In this document: positions 32,200 to 39,003 of the stretch, piece after piece
How positions within the stretch are numbered: the first letter of the stretch is position 1
Layout of the letters: each line of letters begins with the position of its first letter
Program-made: the position numbers and the translations under genes
Source of the DNA: Lacisediminimonas sp.
GTDB lineage: Bacteria > Pseudomonadota > Gammaproteobacteria > Burkholderiales > Burkholderiaceae_D
NCBI RefSeq assembly: GCF_030645335.1
Contig: NZ_JAUSNH010000114.1
Location: forward strand, 1-39,003
DNA length: 39,003 nucleotides
Direction of reading: 5' to 3'
The notes under the pieces: model-generated
The model's input: only the letters and a program-made list of their open reading frames with translations
Told to the model about the DNA's origin: nothing
Database searches by the model: none

Positions 32200-33024
32200 A
32201 TGAAAGCTGCGAAATTCGAACTTGACCAGCCAGTGGGCCTGGAGCTGGCGCTGCAAGCGCTGGCGCAAGGCGCCGGCATGGCGCGTGCGCTAGCCGGCGG
32301 CCAGTCGCTGGTGCCGATGCTGAACCTGCGGCTGGCGCCGCTGGATTGCCTGGTTGACCTGTCGCGCATTACCGAACTCAAGCAAGTGCAGGACCGGGGC
32401 GACAGCATGCTGTACGGCGCCATGCTGCGGCATGCCGACTTTGAAGATGGCCGCGTGCCCGACTGCGCCAATGGCCTGATGCAGCATGCAGCCGGACAGA
32501 TCGCCTATCGCGCCGTGCGCAATCGCGGCACGATTGGCGGTGCGATTGCGCTGGCCGATCCGGCCGCTGACTGGCTGACGGTGGGGGTCTTGCTCGACGC
32601 CCGCATCCATCTCGCCAGCGTCGACGGCAAGCGCAGCATTCCCTTGACCGAGTTCGTGGTCGGCCCCTACATGACTGCGCTCGCCGAGAACGAGCTGATG
32701 ACGGGTGTCGAAGTGCCCAAGCTGGCGCCTGCTGCGCGCTGGGGTTATTACAAGGTCATGCGCAAGACCGGCGAATACGCCGACTCGTTTGCGCTGGCGC
32801 TGTCGGATGGCGCGCGCGCACGGGTTGTCGTCGGCGCGGTCGACGGCACGCCGCTGGTGCTGGCGCAGACAGCACAAGCCGTGTTGGCGGGTGCTGCCGG
32901 CGCCGCGCTGGCGGCGATCGTCGGGCAAGAACTTGGCGACGCCGGACGCGACTTTACACCCGCAAAAATCCTGCTGCACCGCACCGCTGTATGCCGTGCA
33001 ATCGCTGACTTGAGGAAGAAATGA
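32200..33024 (+). CDS. Molybdenum hydroxylase 2, FAD-binding medium subunit (CoxM-like)
   Basis: A 274-residue FAD subunit with AGGQSLVPMLNLRLAP near residues 31-46 and VRNRGTIGGAIALADPAADW near 107-126, the two flavin-contact motifs. It lies 3 bases after the large-subunit stop and overlaps the Fe-S subunit by 4 bases. It is related to the subunit at 24032 along its whole length. Confidence 0.92.
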   Translation: MKAAKFELDQPVGLELALQALAQGAGMARALAGGQSLVPMLNLRLAPLDCLVDLSRITELKQVQDRGDSMLYGAMLRHADFEDGRVPDCANGLMQHAAGQIAYRAVRNRGTIGGAIALADPAADWLTVGVLLDARIHLASVDGKRSIPLTEFVVGPYMTALAENELMTGVEVPKLAPAARWGYYKVMRKTGEYADSFALALSDGARARVVVGAVDGTPLVLAQTAQAVLAGAAGAALAAIVGQELGDAGRDFTPAKILLHRTAVCRAIADLRKK

Positions 33025-33497
33025 GCACACGCATCACGCTGACCGTCAACGGCCAGAAAGTGTCGGGCGACGTCGAGCCGCGCACCCACCTGGCTGATTT
33101 CCTGCGCGAGCAATTGCGCCTGACCTCGATCCACCTCGGCTGCGAACATGGTGTTTGCGGCGCCTGCACCATCCTGATAGACGGCGAGCCTGCCCGTTCC
33201 TGCATTGCCCTGGCGGCGACCCTGGACGGTGCCGACATCACCACGCTGGAAGGCATGAAGGACGATGCGCTGATGCAGCGGCTGAAGGACTCGTTCCATG
33301 AAGAGCACGGCTTGCAATGCGGCTTTTGCACGCCCGGCATGCTGGTCAGCTCATGGGACCTGCTGCAGCGCAAGGGCAAGGTCGACGAAAAGACGATCCG
33401 CTGCGACATGAGCGGCAACCTGTGTCGTTGCACCGGCTACCAGGGTATCGTGCGCTCGATCAAGGCAGTGGCTGATACGCTGCCGGAGAAGAATTGA
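33021..33497 (+). CDS. Molybdenum hydroxylase 2, [2Fe-2S] small subunit (CoxS-like)
   Basis: A 158-residue subunit with both clusters: C41, C46, C49, C61 (CEHGVCGAC) and C100, C103, C135, C137 (CGFCTPG, NLCRCTG). It carries electrons from the molybdenum centre to FAD. Unlike its paralogue at 24874 it has no CoxG domain; a separate CoxG is encoded at the end of this operon. Overlap with the FAD subunit gene is ATGA. The next gene is 119 bases away. Confidence 0.93.
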   Translation: MSTRITLTVNGQKVSGDVEPRTHLADFLREQLRLTSIHLGCEHGVCGACTILIDGEPARSCIALAATLDGADITTLEGMKDDALMQRLKDSFHEEHGLQCGFCTPGMLVSSWDLLQRKGKVDEKTIRCDMSGNLCRCTGYQGIVRSIKAVADTLPEKN

Positions 33498-33616
33498 AAC
33501 AGGCATGAGGCAGGCAGTCAGGCAGGGGCGGGCACCAGGCAAGCACCCGGCCGCGCCAGCCTGTCCCGGCCGTGTTGGCAACTGGCAGCGATCAACGATT
33601 ATTTGCGGAGAAAATG

Positions 33617-34687
33617 ATGAACAGAACAACAGTCCTGGGCGGCGCGATGCTGCCGCATGCGCCACAGTTCTTCACACGGCCCGATTCGGAGTCGAAAGAA
33701 ACCATCAAGGCAGTCGAAGATGCGGCAGCCGAGATCGGCCGCCAGTTACGTGCATTGAAACCGGACCTGTGGATCATGATCGCCAACGACCATGCCCAGC
33801 AGTTTTTCCACAACTGCGCGCCGCCGTTTACCTTGCACACCGGCGGCGAGGCCAGCGGCAGCTTCGCCGGCAAGACTTTCCAGCATAAGGTTCCAAGCGA
33901 AATTTCATTCGAGATCGTGCGCGAGCTGTATCGCAACGGCTTTGATCCGGCATTCACCAGCACCGCGGAAATCGATTATGCGCTGGGCATCCCGCTGACC
34001 CATCTTGGTGTGGGCCCCGATGATGTGGTACTACCGATCTATGTCAACGCCTACCTGCCGCCGCAGCCCAGCATCGAACGCTGCTACGCCTTCGGCAATG
34101 CGCTGGCCAATGCCGTCACCAAGCTTGGCCTGCGCACGGTGGTGTGCGCCTCCGGCGGCATGTCGCATTTCCCGGGAACCGACCGCTATGCCGATCCGGA
34201 CCTGGCCTTCGACAAGGCTTTGCTCGACCGCTTGCGCGATGGCTCCCTGAAGTCGCTGATCGGCTACACCGACAAGCAGCTCGACGACACCGGCAACATC
34301 GAGCTGCGCTGCTGGGGCCTGGCCGCTGGCGCGCTCGGTGATCGCAAGCCGGACATGTTGGAGCTCAACCCGAGCTGGCACCACAACTACGCTTCGCTTG
34401 GATGGTGGTCGCCACCGGCGCCGGAAACCACGCCGCATTATCCGAATATTCGTCCTGATCTGGTGCAGGTGACGGCGGCGCTGCATGCGATTGCACATGA
34501 CGCGTCAGCGCGCGAGGTGTATCACGTCAATCCGGAAAGCTTTGCTGATCGCTACAAGCTCACGGCCGAGCAGCGGGCCGCGCTGATCAAGATGGATTTC
34601 CCAGCTTTCGTGGCCATGGGCGCGCATCCGCTGACGCCGTTCCTGGCCAACATGCATGTGGAACGCATGCGAAAGGCCGGGAAGTAA
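33617..34687 (+). CDS. LigB-type extradiol ring-cleavage dioxygenase with LigA-like C-terminal tail
   Basis: A 356-residue class III extradiol dioxygenase from the second of two adjacent ATGs (33614, 33617); CGGAG lies 6 bases before the second. Ligands corresponding to LigB are visible: His14 (MLPHAP), His59 (ANDHAQ) and Glu229 (GNIELRCW) for iron, and the acid-base His184 (GGMSHFPG). Residues about 310-345 (KLTAEQRAALIKMDFPAFVA, GAHPLTPFLANM) resemble the LigA alpha chain of protocatechuate 4,5-dioxygenase, so this is a single-chain alpha/beta fusion with order LigB-LigA, as in gallate dioxygenases. It would cleave a dihydroxylated ring with O2. The upstream hydroxylases could make its substrate. 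Confidence 0.9.
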   Translation: MNRTTVLGGAMLPHAPQFFTRPDSESKETIKAVEDAAAEIGRQLRALKPDLWIMIANDHAQQFFHNCAPPFTLHTGGEASGSFAGKTFQHKVPSEISFEIVRELYRNGFDPAFTSTAEIDYALGIPLTHLGVGPDDVVLPIYVNAYLPPQPSIERCYAFGNALANAVTKLGLRTVVCASGGMSHFPGTDRYADPDLAFDKALLDRLRDGSLKSLIGYTDKQLDDTGNIELRCWGLAAGALGDRKPDMLELNPSWHHNYASLGWWSPPAPETTPHYPNIRPDLVQVTAALHAIAHDASAREVYHVNPESFADRYKLTAEQRAALIKMDFPAFVAMGAHPLTPFLANMHVERMRKAGK

Positions 34688-34765
34688 ATTGGTGCAGGCC
34701 GGCGTGCCGATTCGTCGCATCGACAAGGTTCGCCCATCAATCAGGAAAACTGGAAAACAATATCA

Positions 34766-36187
34766 ATGAATCGTCTCACGTCCTGGATCAATGACACCCA
34801 CGCAGCGCCCTCCGGCGCAGCATTCGCCTTCGTCGCACCACAGCACAACCAGCCGGTTTTCGACATTGAAGAAAGTACCGAGGACGTGATCGACGCCGCG
34901 GTGCAATCCGCGCAGCAGGCATTTTTGCAGAACAAGCGTTCAACGCTGGCGCAACGCACGGCCTGGCTGAACTTGCTGGCCCAGGTGCTGGAAGCCAATG
35001 CGGCGCGGCTGGCCGAAATCATTTGCCAGGACGTTGGCAAGCCGATCCGCGCCGCCAATTTTGAAGCAGGCCGCGGTGCGCAGTTTGCCCGCGCCTGCGC
35101 CGCCGCCGTGCAGCAACTGGCCGGCGAGGTGGTGCCGGTCGACGCGGCTGCGGCTGGCGCCGGTCATTTCGGCTTTACCCGGCATGTGCCAATTGGCGTA
35201 GTGGCGGCAATCACGCCGTTCAACGCGCCGATCAACCTGCTGGTGCAAAAGCTGGCACCGGCGCTGGCGGCAGGCAATGCCGTGGTCGCCAAACCGGCGC
35301 CGGCGGGTACCCGCGCTGCGCTGCTGCTGGCCGAAGAAATGGTCAAGGCCGGCTTGCCAAAAGGCATGTTCAATGTCGTCACTGGCGACAAGGATGCGGC
35401 CGTCGCCCTGGTCAAGCATGCGCTGGTACGCGCCGTCAGTTTTACCGGTGGCACGCTGGGCGGCGAAATACTGTTACGCCATGCCGGCAACAAGAAATTC
35501 GTGTCCGAACTGGGTTCGAACGCAGCCAATATCGTGTTGGCCGATGCCGACTTGCCGGATGCGGCGACCAAGATCGCGGCTGCCGCTTTCGAAGCCAGCG
35601 GCCAGCAATGCATTTCGGCCCAGCGCGTGATTGTCGAGCAAGCCGTGGTCGCGCAGTTCACTGAATTGTTTGTCGCGGCATCCGCCAAGCTCAAGGTCGG
35701 TCCGGCGCAGGATCCCGCCACCGATGTCGGGCCGATGGTATCGGTACTGTCGGCCAATCGCGTCATGGGCATGGTCGCCAATGCCTTGGAAAACGGTGCA
35801 TCGTGTGCGCTGGCGCCAAAGCAGGATGGCGCCACTGTGTCGCCTGGCATCCTGGTCGACGTGCCGCGGCACGCCAAACTGTGGACCGACGAAGTATTCG
35901 GACCGCTGGCGCTGGTGATGCCGGCGGCCGACATCGACGACGCGCTGGCACTGGCCAACGATTCGCCGTTCGGCCTGCAAGGCGCTGTGTTTACCAGCAG
36001 CCTGAAATCGGCATTTCGCTTTTCCGAGGAATTCGATGTCGGTTCGATGTGGGTCAATGAAGCCAGCCGCTTCCGGCTCGACATGTATCCGTTCGGCGGC
36101 ATGAAGCAAAGCGGTATTGGCCGCGAGGGCGTCAAGTACGCCATCGAAGAATTGACGCAACTGAAATTCACCGGGATAAAACTTTGA
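34766..36187 (+). CDS. Aldehyde dehydrogenase family protein
   Basis: A 473-residue NAD(P)-dependent dehydrogenase. Catalytic residues are Cys282 (GQQCISAQR), Glu248 (SELGSNAANIV) and Asn153 (TPFNAPINL), with Lys176 (AKPAPAGT) for the cofactor and FGGMKQSGIGREG near the C-terminus. ELGSNA in place of the common ELGGKN marks the lactaldehyde/phosphonoacetaldehyde dehydrogenase-like subgroup. In this operon it most likely oxidises the semialdehyde made by the extradiol enzyme or a later step. Its stop overlaps the TTG start of the next gene by 4 bases (TTGA). Confidence 0.9.
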   Translation: MNRLTSWINDTHAAPSGAAFAFVAPQHNQPVFDIEESTEDVIDAAVQSAQQAFLQNKRSTLAQRTAWLNLLAQVLEANAARLAEIICQDVGKPIRAANFEAGRGAQFARACAAAVQQLAGEVVPVDAAAAGAGHFGFTRHVPIGVVAAITPFNAPINLLVQKLAPALAAGNAVVAKPAPAGTRAALLLAEEMVKAGLPKGMFNVVTGDKDAAVALVKHALVRAVSFTGGTLGGEILLRHAGNKKFVSELGSNAANIVLADADLPDAATKIAAAAFEASGQQCISAQRVIVEQAVVAQFTELFVAASAKLKVGPAQDPATDVGPMVSVLSANRVMGMVANALENGASCALAPKQDGATVSPGILVDVPRHAKLWTDEVFGPLALVMPAADIDDALALANDSPFGLQGAVFTSSLKSAFRFSEEFDVGSMWVNEASRFRLDMYPFGGMKQSGIGREGVKYAIEELTQLKFTGIKL

Positions 36188-37581
36188 GCGACCTGGCCCG
36201 CCTCCAGCAAGCCTGCACTGTCGAAGGTCGCCGCGCCGTGACGGCGGCCTTGCCGCAATCGGCGAGCGCCGGCATGTCCGCTTATGCGCAGGGCGGCAAC
36301 GCCTTCGACGCGGCGCTGGCCGCCTGCTTCGTCGAGACCGTGGCCTTGCCGATGAAGTGCGGATTGGCCGGTGACGTGATTGCCCTGTTCCGGGTCCGTG
36401 GCGGCCCGGTCCAGACTTTGTTTTCAGTCGGCGCAGGCGCAGCTAGCCTGGCCAGCAATACATTGGAAAAGCTGGGCCCGAAATCGGTCGGCGTGCCCGG
36501 CGCGCCGGATGGCTACGCCGCGTTGCACCGGATGGCCCGCTTGCCGCTGGATCGCCTGGTGCAGCCAGCCGTGGCGGCCGCCAACAATGGCGTCTGGTGG
36601 ACCCGTACCGCGCTGTCTTATTTGCCGGAGTCGCGCGAGTTGCTGCAAAAGTGGAGTCCGGATTGCGTTTATCTGGCCGGACCCGAGCCCAAGGTCGGCG
36701 ACCGCCTGCATTTGCCGGGACTGGGCAGCTTGCTGGAAGAGTTCGCACGCTGCGGCAGCGAGCTGTTTTTCGGGGCTGCGGGCGCGCAACTGGTGCATGA
36801 ATTGTCGGCGCGCGGCGGTTTCCTGCGCGAAGAGGATTTGCGCGTGCATCCGGCGCGCATCGTCGCGCCGCGCGTGACGGAATTTGCCGACGGCGTCCGC
36901 TTGTATGCGACCCCGGCCCCCACGCATGGCGGCTTGCTCGGCGAAGTGCTGCAACGACTGCTGGCCGGTAATGAACAGCAAGCGACGGTCGTTGCAGAAA
37001 TGCGGGCCCTGGCGCGTGCTGCCGGTCGCGATGGTCGCGACCCGGGAACCTCGCTGGTCACGGCCGCGGACGATGAAGGCAATGCCGTGGTGGTGGTGCA
37101 CAGCAATTCCTTCCCGCGCTTTGGCTCGGGCGTGGTGCTGTCCAACGGACTGGTGTTGGCCAACCGGCCGGGGCGCGGCTTTGACTTGCAGGCAGCACCG
37201 GGTTCGCCGAATGCGCCCGCACCAGGCAAGACGCCGCCGACGACCTTGCACGCATGGGCGCTGGAAAACCGGCATGGACTCACTTTTGGCGGCACGCCAG
37301 GCGGCGTCAACCAATTGCCGTGGAACGTGCAGAGCGTGGCGCAATTGTTGCAGGATTGCCCCTTGCAAGAGGTCGTGACCAGCCCGCGCTGGTCGACCGA
37401 CGACAGTGGCAAATATTCTGCCGAGCCAGGCGCGGCGATCGATGTCGCGCAATTCGAGGTGCGCATGGTCGCGCCGCTGTCGAACCGCTCGGTGCAGCAA
37501 CTCATGCGGATCCGACCCGATGGCTCGCTGCAGGCGGCAGCAGATCCCCGCACCAACGCGCAAGCCTGCGCGGTCTATTGA
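36184..37581 (+). CDS. Gamma-glutamyltranspeptidase-like Ntn hydrolase
   Basis: A 465-residue protein of the gamma-glutamyltransferase fold, much shorter than classical GGT (about 570-580 residues). The N-terminal half has ASAGMSAYAQGGNAFDAALA and CGLAGDVIALF, and the probable autocleavage nucleophile is Thr289 in RDPGTSLVTAADDEGN. The strong GGT motif THHFS is not preserved as such, so true gamma-glutamyl transfer is doubtful. There is no signal peptide, so it is probably cytoplasmic and may hydrolyse an amide or glutamylated intermediate. The start is TTG, overlapping the aldehyde dehydrogenase stop. Its neighbours suggest a catabolic role. Confidence 0.82.
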   Translation: MSDLARLQQACTVEGRRAVTAALPQSASAGMSAYAQGGNAFDAALAACFVETVALPMKCGLAGDVIALFRVRGGPVQTLFSVGAGAASLASNTLEKLGPKSVGVPGAPDGYAALHRMARLPLDRLVQPAVAAANNGVWWTRTALSYLPESRELLQKWSPDCVYLAGPEPKVGDRLHLPGLGSLLEEFARCGSELFFGAAGAQLVHELSARGGFLREEDLRVHPARIVAPRVTEFADGVRLYATPAPTHGGLLGEVLQRLLAGNEQQATVVAEMRALARAAGRDGRDPGTSLVTAADDEGNAVVVVHSNSFPRFGSGVVLSNGLVLANRPGRGFDLQAAPGSPNAPAPGKTPPTTLHAWALENRHGLTFGGTPGGVNQLPWNVQSVAQLLQDCPLQEVVTSPRWSTDDSGKYSAEPGAAIDVAQFEVRMVAPLSNRSVQQLMRIRPDGSLQAAADPRTNAQACAVY

Positions 37582-37586
37582 ACATC

Positions 37587-38240
37587 ATGGAACTGAAAAA
37601 ATCTTTCGATACCCGTTTTTCTCCCGAGCAGACCTGGGAGGGTTTGTCGGATATCCATCTGGTGGCCAGTTGCCTGCCGGGTGCATCGATCACCGAGCAA
37701 ATCACGGCCGATGAATACAAGGGCAAGTTGTCAGTCAAGGTCGGCCCCTTGGCTGCCGGTTTCGATGGCCTGATTTCGATCGAGCGCGATGCGCTTGAGC
37801 GAGTGGCGCTGGTGACCGGCAAGGGCGCAGATGCAAAGAGCAGCTCGCGCGTGACGGCAAAAATGCGTTACCAGGTCACGCCGGGCGTGGATGGCGGCGC
37901 CCATGTCGAGATCGTCTCCGACATCAGCCTGGCGGGTGCGCTGGCGCAGTTCGGCAAGGCGGCCGTGATGCAGGAAATTGCCAACCGCATGACCAATGAG
38001 TTCGTGCGGCAGTTCGAGAGCCGGCTGGCAGAGCAGGAAGCCGTGGCCGCGAGCGCCGACACGGCGCAAGCGCCGGATGCCGGCGGGGCGACGGCGACTG
38101 CGCCGGCGGGGCCCGACACCGGGCCCAGGCCGCCAGTCGCGGCGCCGCAGTCCGCACCCTCACAGCTCGATGCCGGCAATCTTTTGTGGGTGATCCTGAA
38201 GGATCGCATAGCCGGATTTTTCAAGCGGATTTTCAAGTGA
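37587..38240 (+). CDS. CoxG/SRPBCC family protein (molybdenum hydroxylase accessory)
   Basis: A 217-residue protein from the ATG at 37587, 5 bases after the preceding stop. Residues 1-145 form the CoxG-like SRPBCC domain (FDTRFSPEQTWEGLSDIHLV, ASCLPGASI, KVGPLAAGFDG), then a Pro/Ala-rich linker and a C-terminal amphipathic tail (LLWVILKDRIAGFFKRIFK) likely to bind the membrane. In CO dehydrogenase operons CoxG is needed for membrane attachment. Here it closes the hydroxylase 2 operon and corresponds to the domain that is fused in hydroxylase 1. Confidence 0.88.
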   Translation: MELKKSFDTRFSPEQTWEGLSDIHLVASCLPGASITEQITADEYKGKLSVKVGPLAAGFDGLISIERDALERVALVTGKGADAKSSSRVTAKMRYQVTPGVDGGAHVEIVSDISLAGALAQFGKAAVMQEIANRMTNEFVRQFESRLAEQEAVAASADTAQAPDAGGATATAPAGPDTGPRPPVAAPQSAPSQLDAGNLLWVILKDRIAGFFKRIFK

Positions 38241-38411
38241 TGTCACGGTAATCGCCGCGGCATGGCAGCGACGGGCACTATGGCGTCCGGGTAACAAGGA
38301 ATGTCGGCAGTCAGTCAGTAAAACAGCAGCACGGCAACATGCAGCACAGCGCAGGGCATTTCAACGAAGCGGGCACACGGCAGCATTTTTTCTCATCCAC
38401 GGAGAACACGA

Positions 38412-39003
38412 ATGAAATTCTCGATATTGACAACATCCTTGTCCCTGGCCGGACTGCTGGTTTCCGGCCACGTACTGGCGCAGCAGACCATCAAGATCGG
38501 CCTGATCCAGCCTTTGACCGGTTCGGTCGCCTACAACGGTAATGCCGACGTGGAGGGCTCCAAGCTCGCCGTGGAAGAGCGCAATGCCAAAGGTGGCGTA
38601 CTCGGCAAGAAGATCGAACTGGTGATCGAAGACGGCCAGTGCAAGCCGGCCAACTCGGTCAATGCTGCCGAGAAGCTGATCCAGAAAGACAAGGTCGTCA
38701 CGCTGTCGGGCGCATTCTGCAGTTCCTCCACCGCCGCGGTGATGCCGATCGCCGAGAAGTACAAGATGCCGCTGGTGACCGGGGTGTCGTCCAAGGCGGA
38801 CCTGACCGACAAGGGCAATAAGTACTTCTTCCGCGCGACCGAGACCGATGCCCTGCTGGCCCGGACCTTCGCCCAGATCCTGACCAACAACCTCAAGCTC
38901 AAGAACGTTGCCTACATCGGCGTGAATGACGACTGGGGCCGCGGCGGCGTGGATGAATTTTCCAAGCAGCTCGGTTCGCTCGGCGCCACCACGGCGATGA
39001 AGG
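38412..39003 (+). CDS. LIV-type ABC transporter substrate-binding protein, 5' part
   Basis: About 197 residues are visible and the frame is open to the right edge. The ATG at 38412 has GGAG 7-8 bases upstream. A signal peptide ends in HVLA near residue 23, and the mature part starts QQTIKIGLIQPLTGSVAYNG, the type I periplasmic binding protein opening. IEDGQCKPANSVNAAEKLI and GAFCSSSTAAVMPIAEKYKM are typical ligand-pocket segments. It is probably the receptor of a second LIV-type importer lying beyond the window and would supply this catabolic region. The 171 bases before it hold no clear motif. Confidence 0.93.
   Translation, partial: MKFSILTTSLSLAGLLVSGHVLAQQTIKIGLIQPLTGSVAYNGNADVEGSKLAVEERNAKGGVLGKKIELVIEDGQCKPANSVNAAEKLIQKDKVVTLSGAFCSSSTAAVMPIAEKYKMPLVTGVSSKADLTDKGNKYFFRATETDALLARTFAQILTNNLKLKNVAYIGVNDDWGRGGVDEFSKQLGSLGATTAMK

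Noticed and set aside
21669-33497. Aerobic CO dehydrogenase (form I CoxMSL)
   Set aside because: The AYRCSFR active-site motif with catalytic Cys is absent in both large subunits; both read PYRGVxRTGxCFAIE.
38303-38320. Fifth MarR-type dyad before the last receptor gene
   Set aside because: The right half matches only 5 of 7 (GTCAGTA) and the left half (GTCGGCA) does not match; it is part of a GTCA-type repeat.
1-39003. Insertion sequences, phage genes, CRISPR arrays, tRNA or rRNA genes
   Set aside because: No transposase-like frames, regularly spaced repeats, or recognisable tRNA/rRNA stretches were seen on reading both strands; a tRNAscan-type search was not possible here.

Overview
The window looks like a chromosomal catabolic region of a betaproteobacterium, probably Burkholderiales. 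It is GC-rich, carries a Bug/TctC-type solute receptor (a family greatly expanded in that group), and is dense in ABC, TRAP and TTT receptors and aromatic-degradation enzymes. The species cannot be named from the sequence. I saw no tRNA, rRNA, CRISPR array, insertion sequence or phage gene.

Layout. 1-4386: end of a branched-chain-amino-acid-type (LIV) ABC importer (receptor, two permeases, two ATPases), cut by the left edge. 4383-9290: a coupled phytanoyl-CoA-dioxygenase-like plus zinc alcohol dehydrogenase pair on the minus strand, a MetX-like alpha/beta hydrolase, a PEP mutase/isocitrate lyase-family protein and a glutathione transferase. 9480-13132: a secreted HExxH protein, a Bug receptor and an isolated leucine-rich-repeat protein with an effector-like N-terminus, closed by a strong terminator. 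13167-21564: a Rieske oxygenase alpha/beta pair, a MarR regulator, and a divergent operon of amidase, a small unknown protein, a maleylacetoacetate isomerase-type GST, an AtzG-like small subunit and an AtzE-like amidase, then a lone Tat-exported TRAP receptor. 21669-26082: molybdenum hydroxylase operon 1 (large, FAD and a fused CoxS-CoxG subunit). 26127-28684: an SsuABC/TauABC-type importer on the minus strand. 28854-29558: a GntR regulator. 29818-38240: molybdenum hydroxylase operon 2 (large, FAD and FeS subunits), a LigB-type extradiol dioxygenase, an aldehyde dehydrogenase, a gamma-glutamyltranspeptidase-like protein and a separate CoxG. 38412 to the right edge: start of another LIV-type receptor.

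How it may work together (inference). Importers take up an N-containing aromatic or heteroaromatic compound. Two molybdenum hydroxylases and a Rieske oxygenase hydroxylate it, the extradiol enzyme opens the ring, the aldehyde dehydrogenase oxidises the semialdehyde, the GST-type isomerase handles a maleyl-type intermediate, and two amidases plus the Ntn hydrolase release nitrogen. The substrate is unknown.

Regulation. A dyad TACTCAG-N4-CTGAGTA occurs before four transcription units: the Rieske pair, the marR/amidase divergent promoter, the TRAP receptor and the SsuABC-type importer. At two of them it sits just after a TTGACA-N17-(-10) promoter, which points to a local MarR regulon. An 18-bp perfect palindrome between gntR and molybdenum hydroxylase operon 2 looks like the GntR operator.
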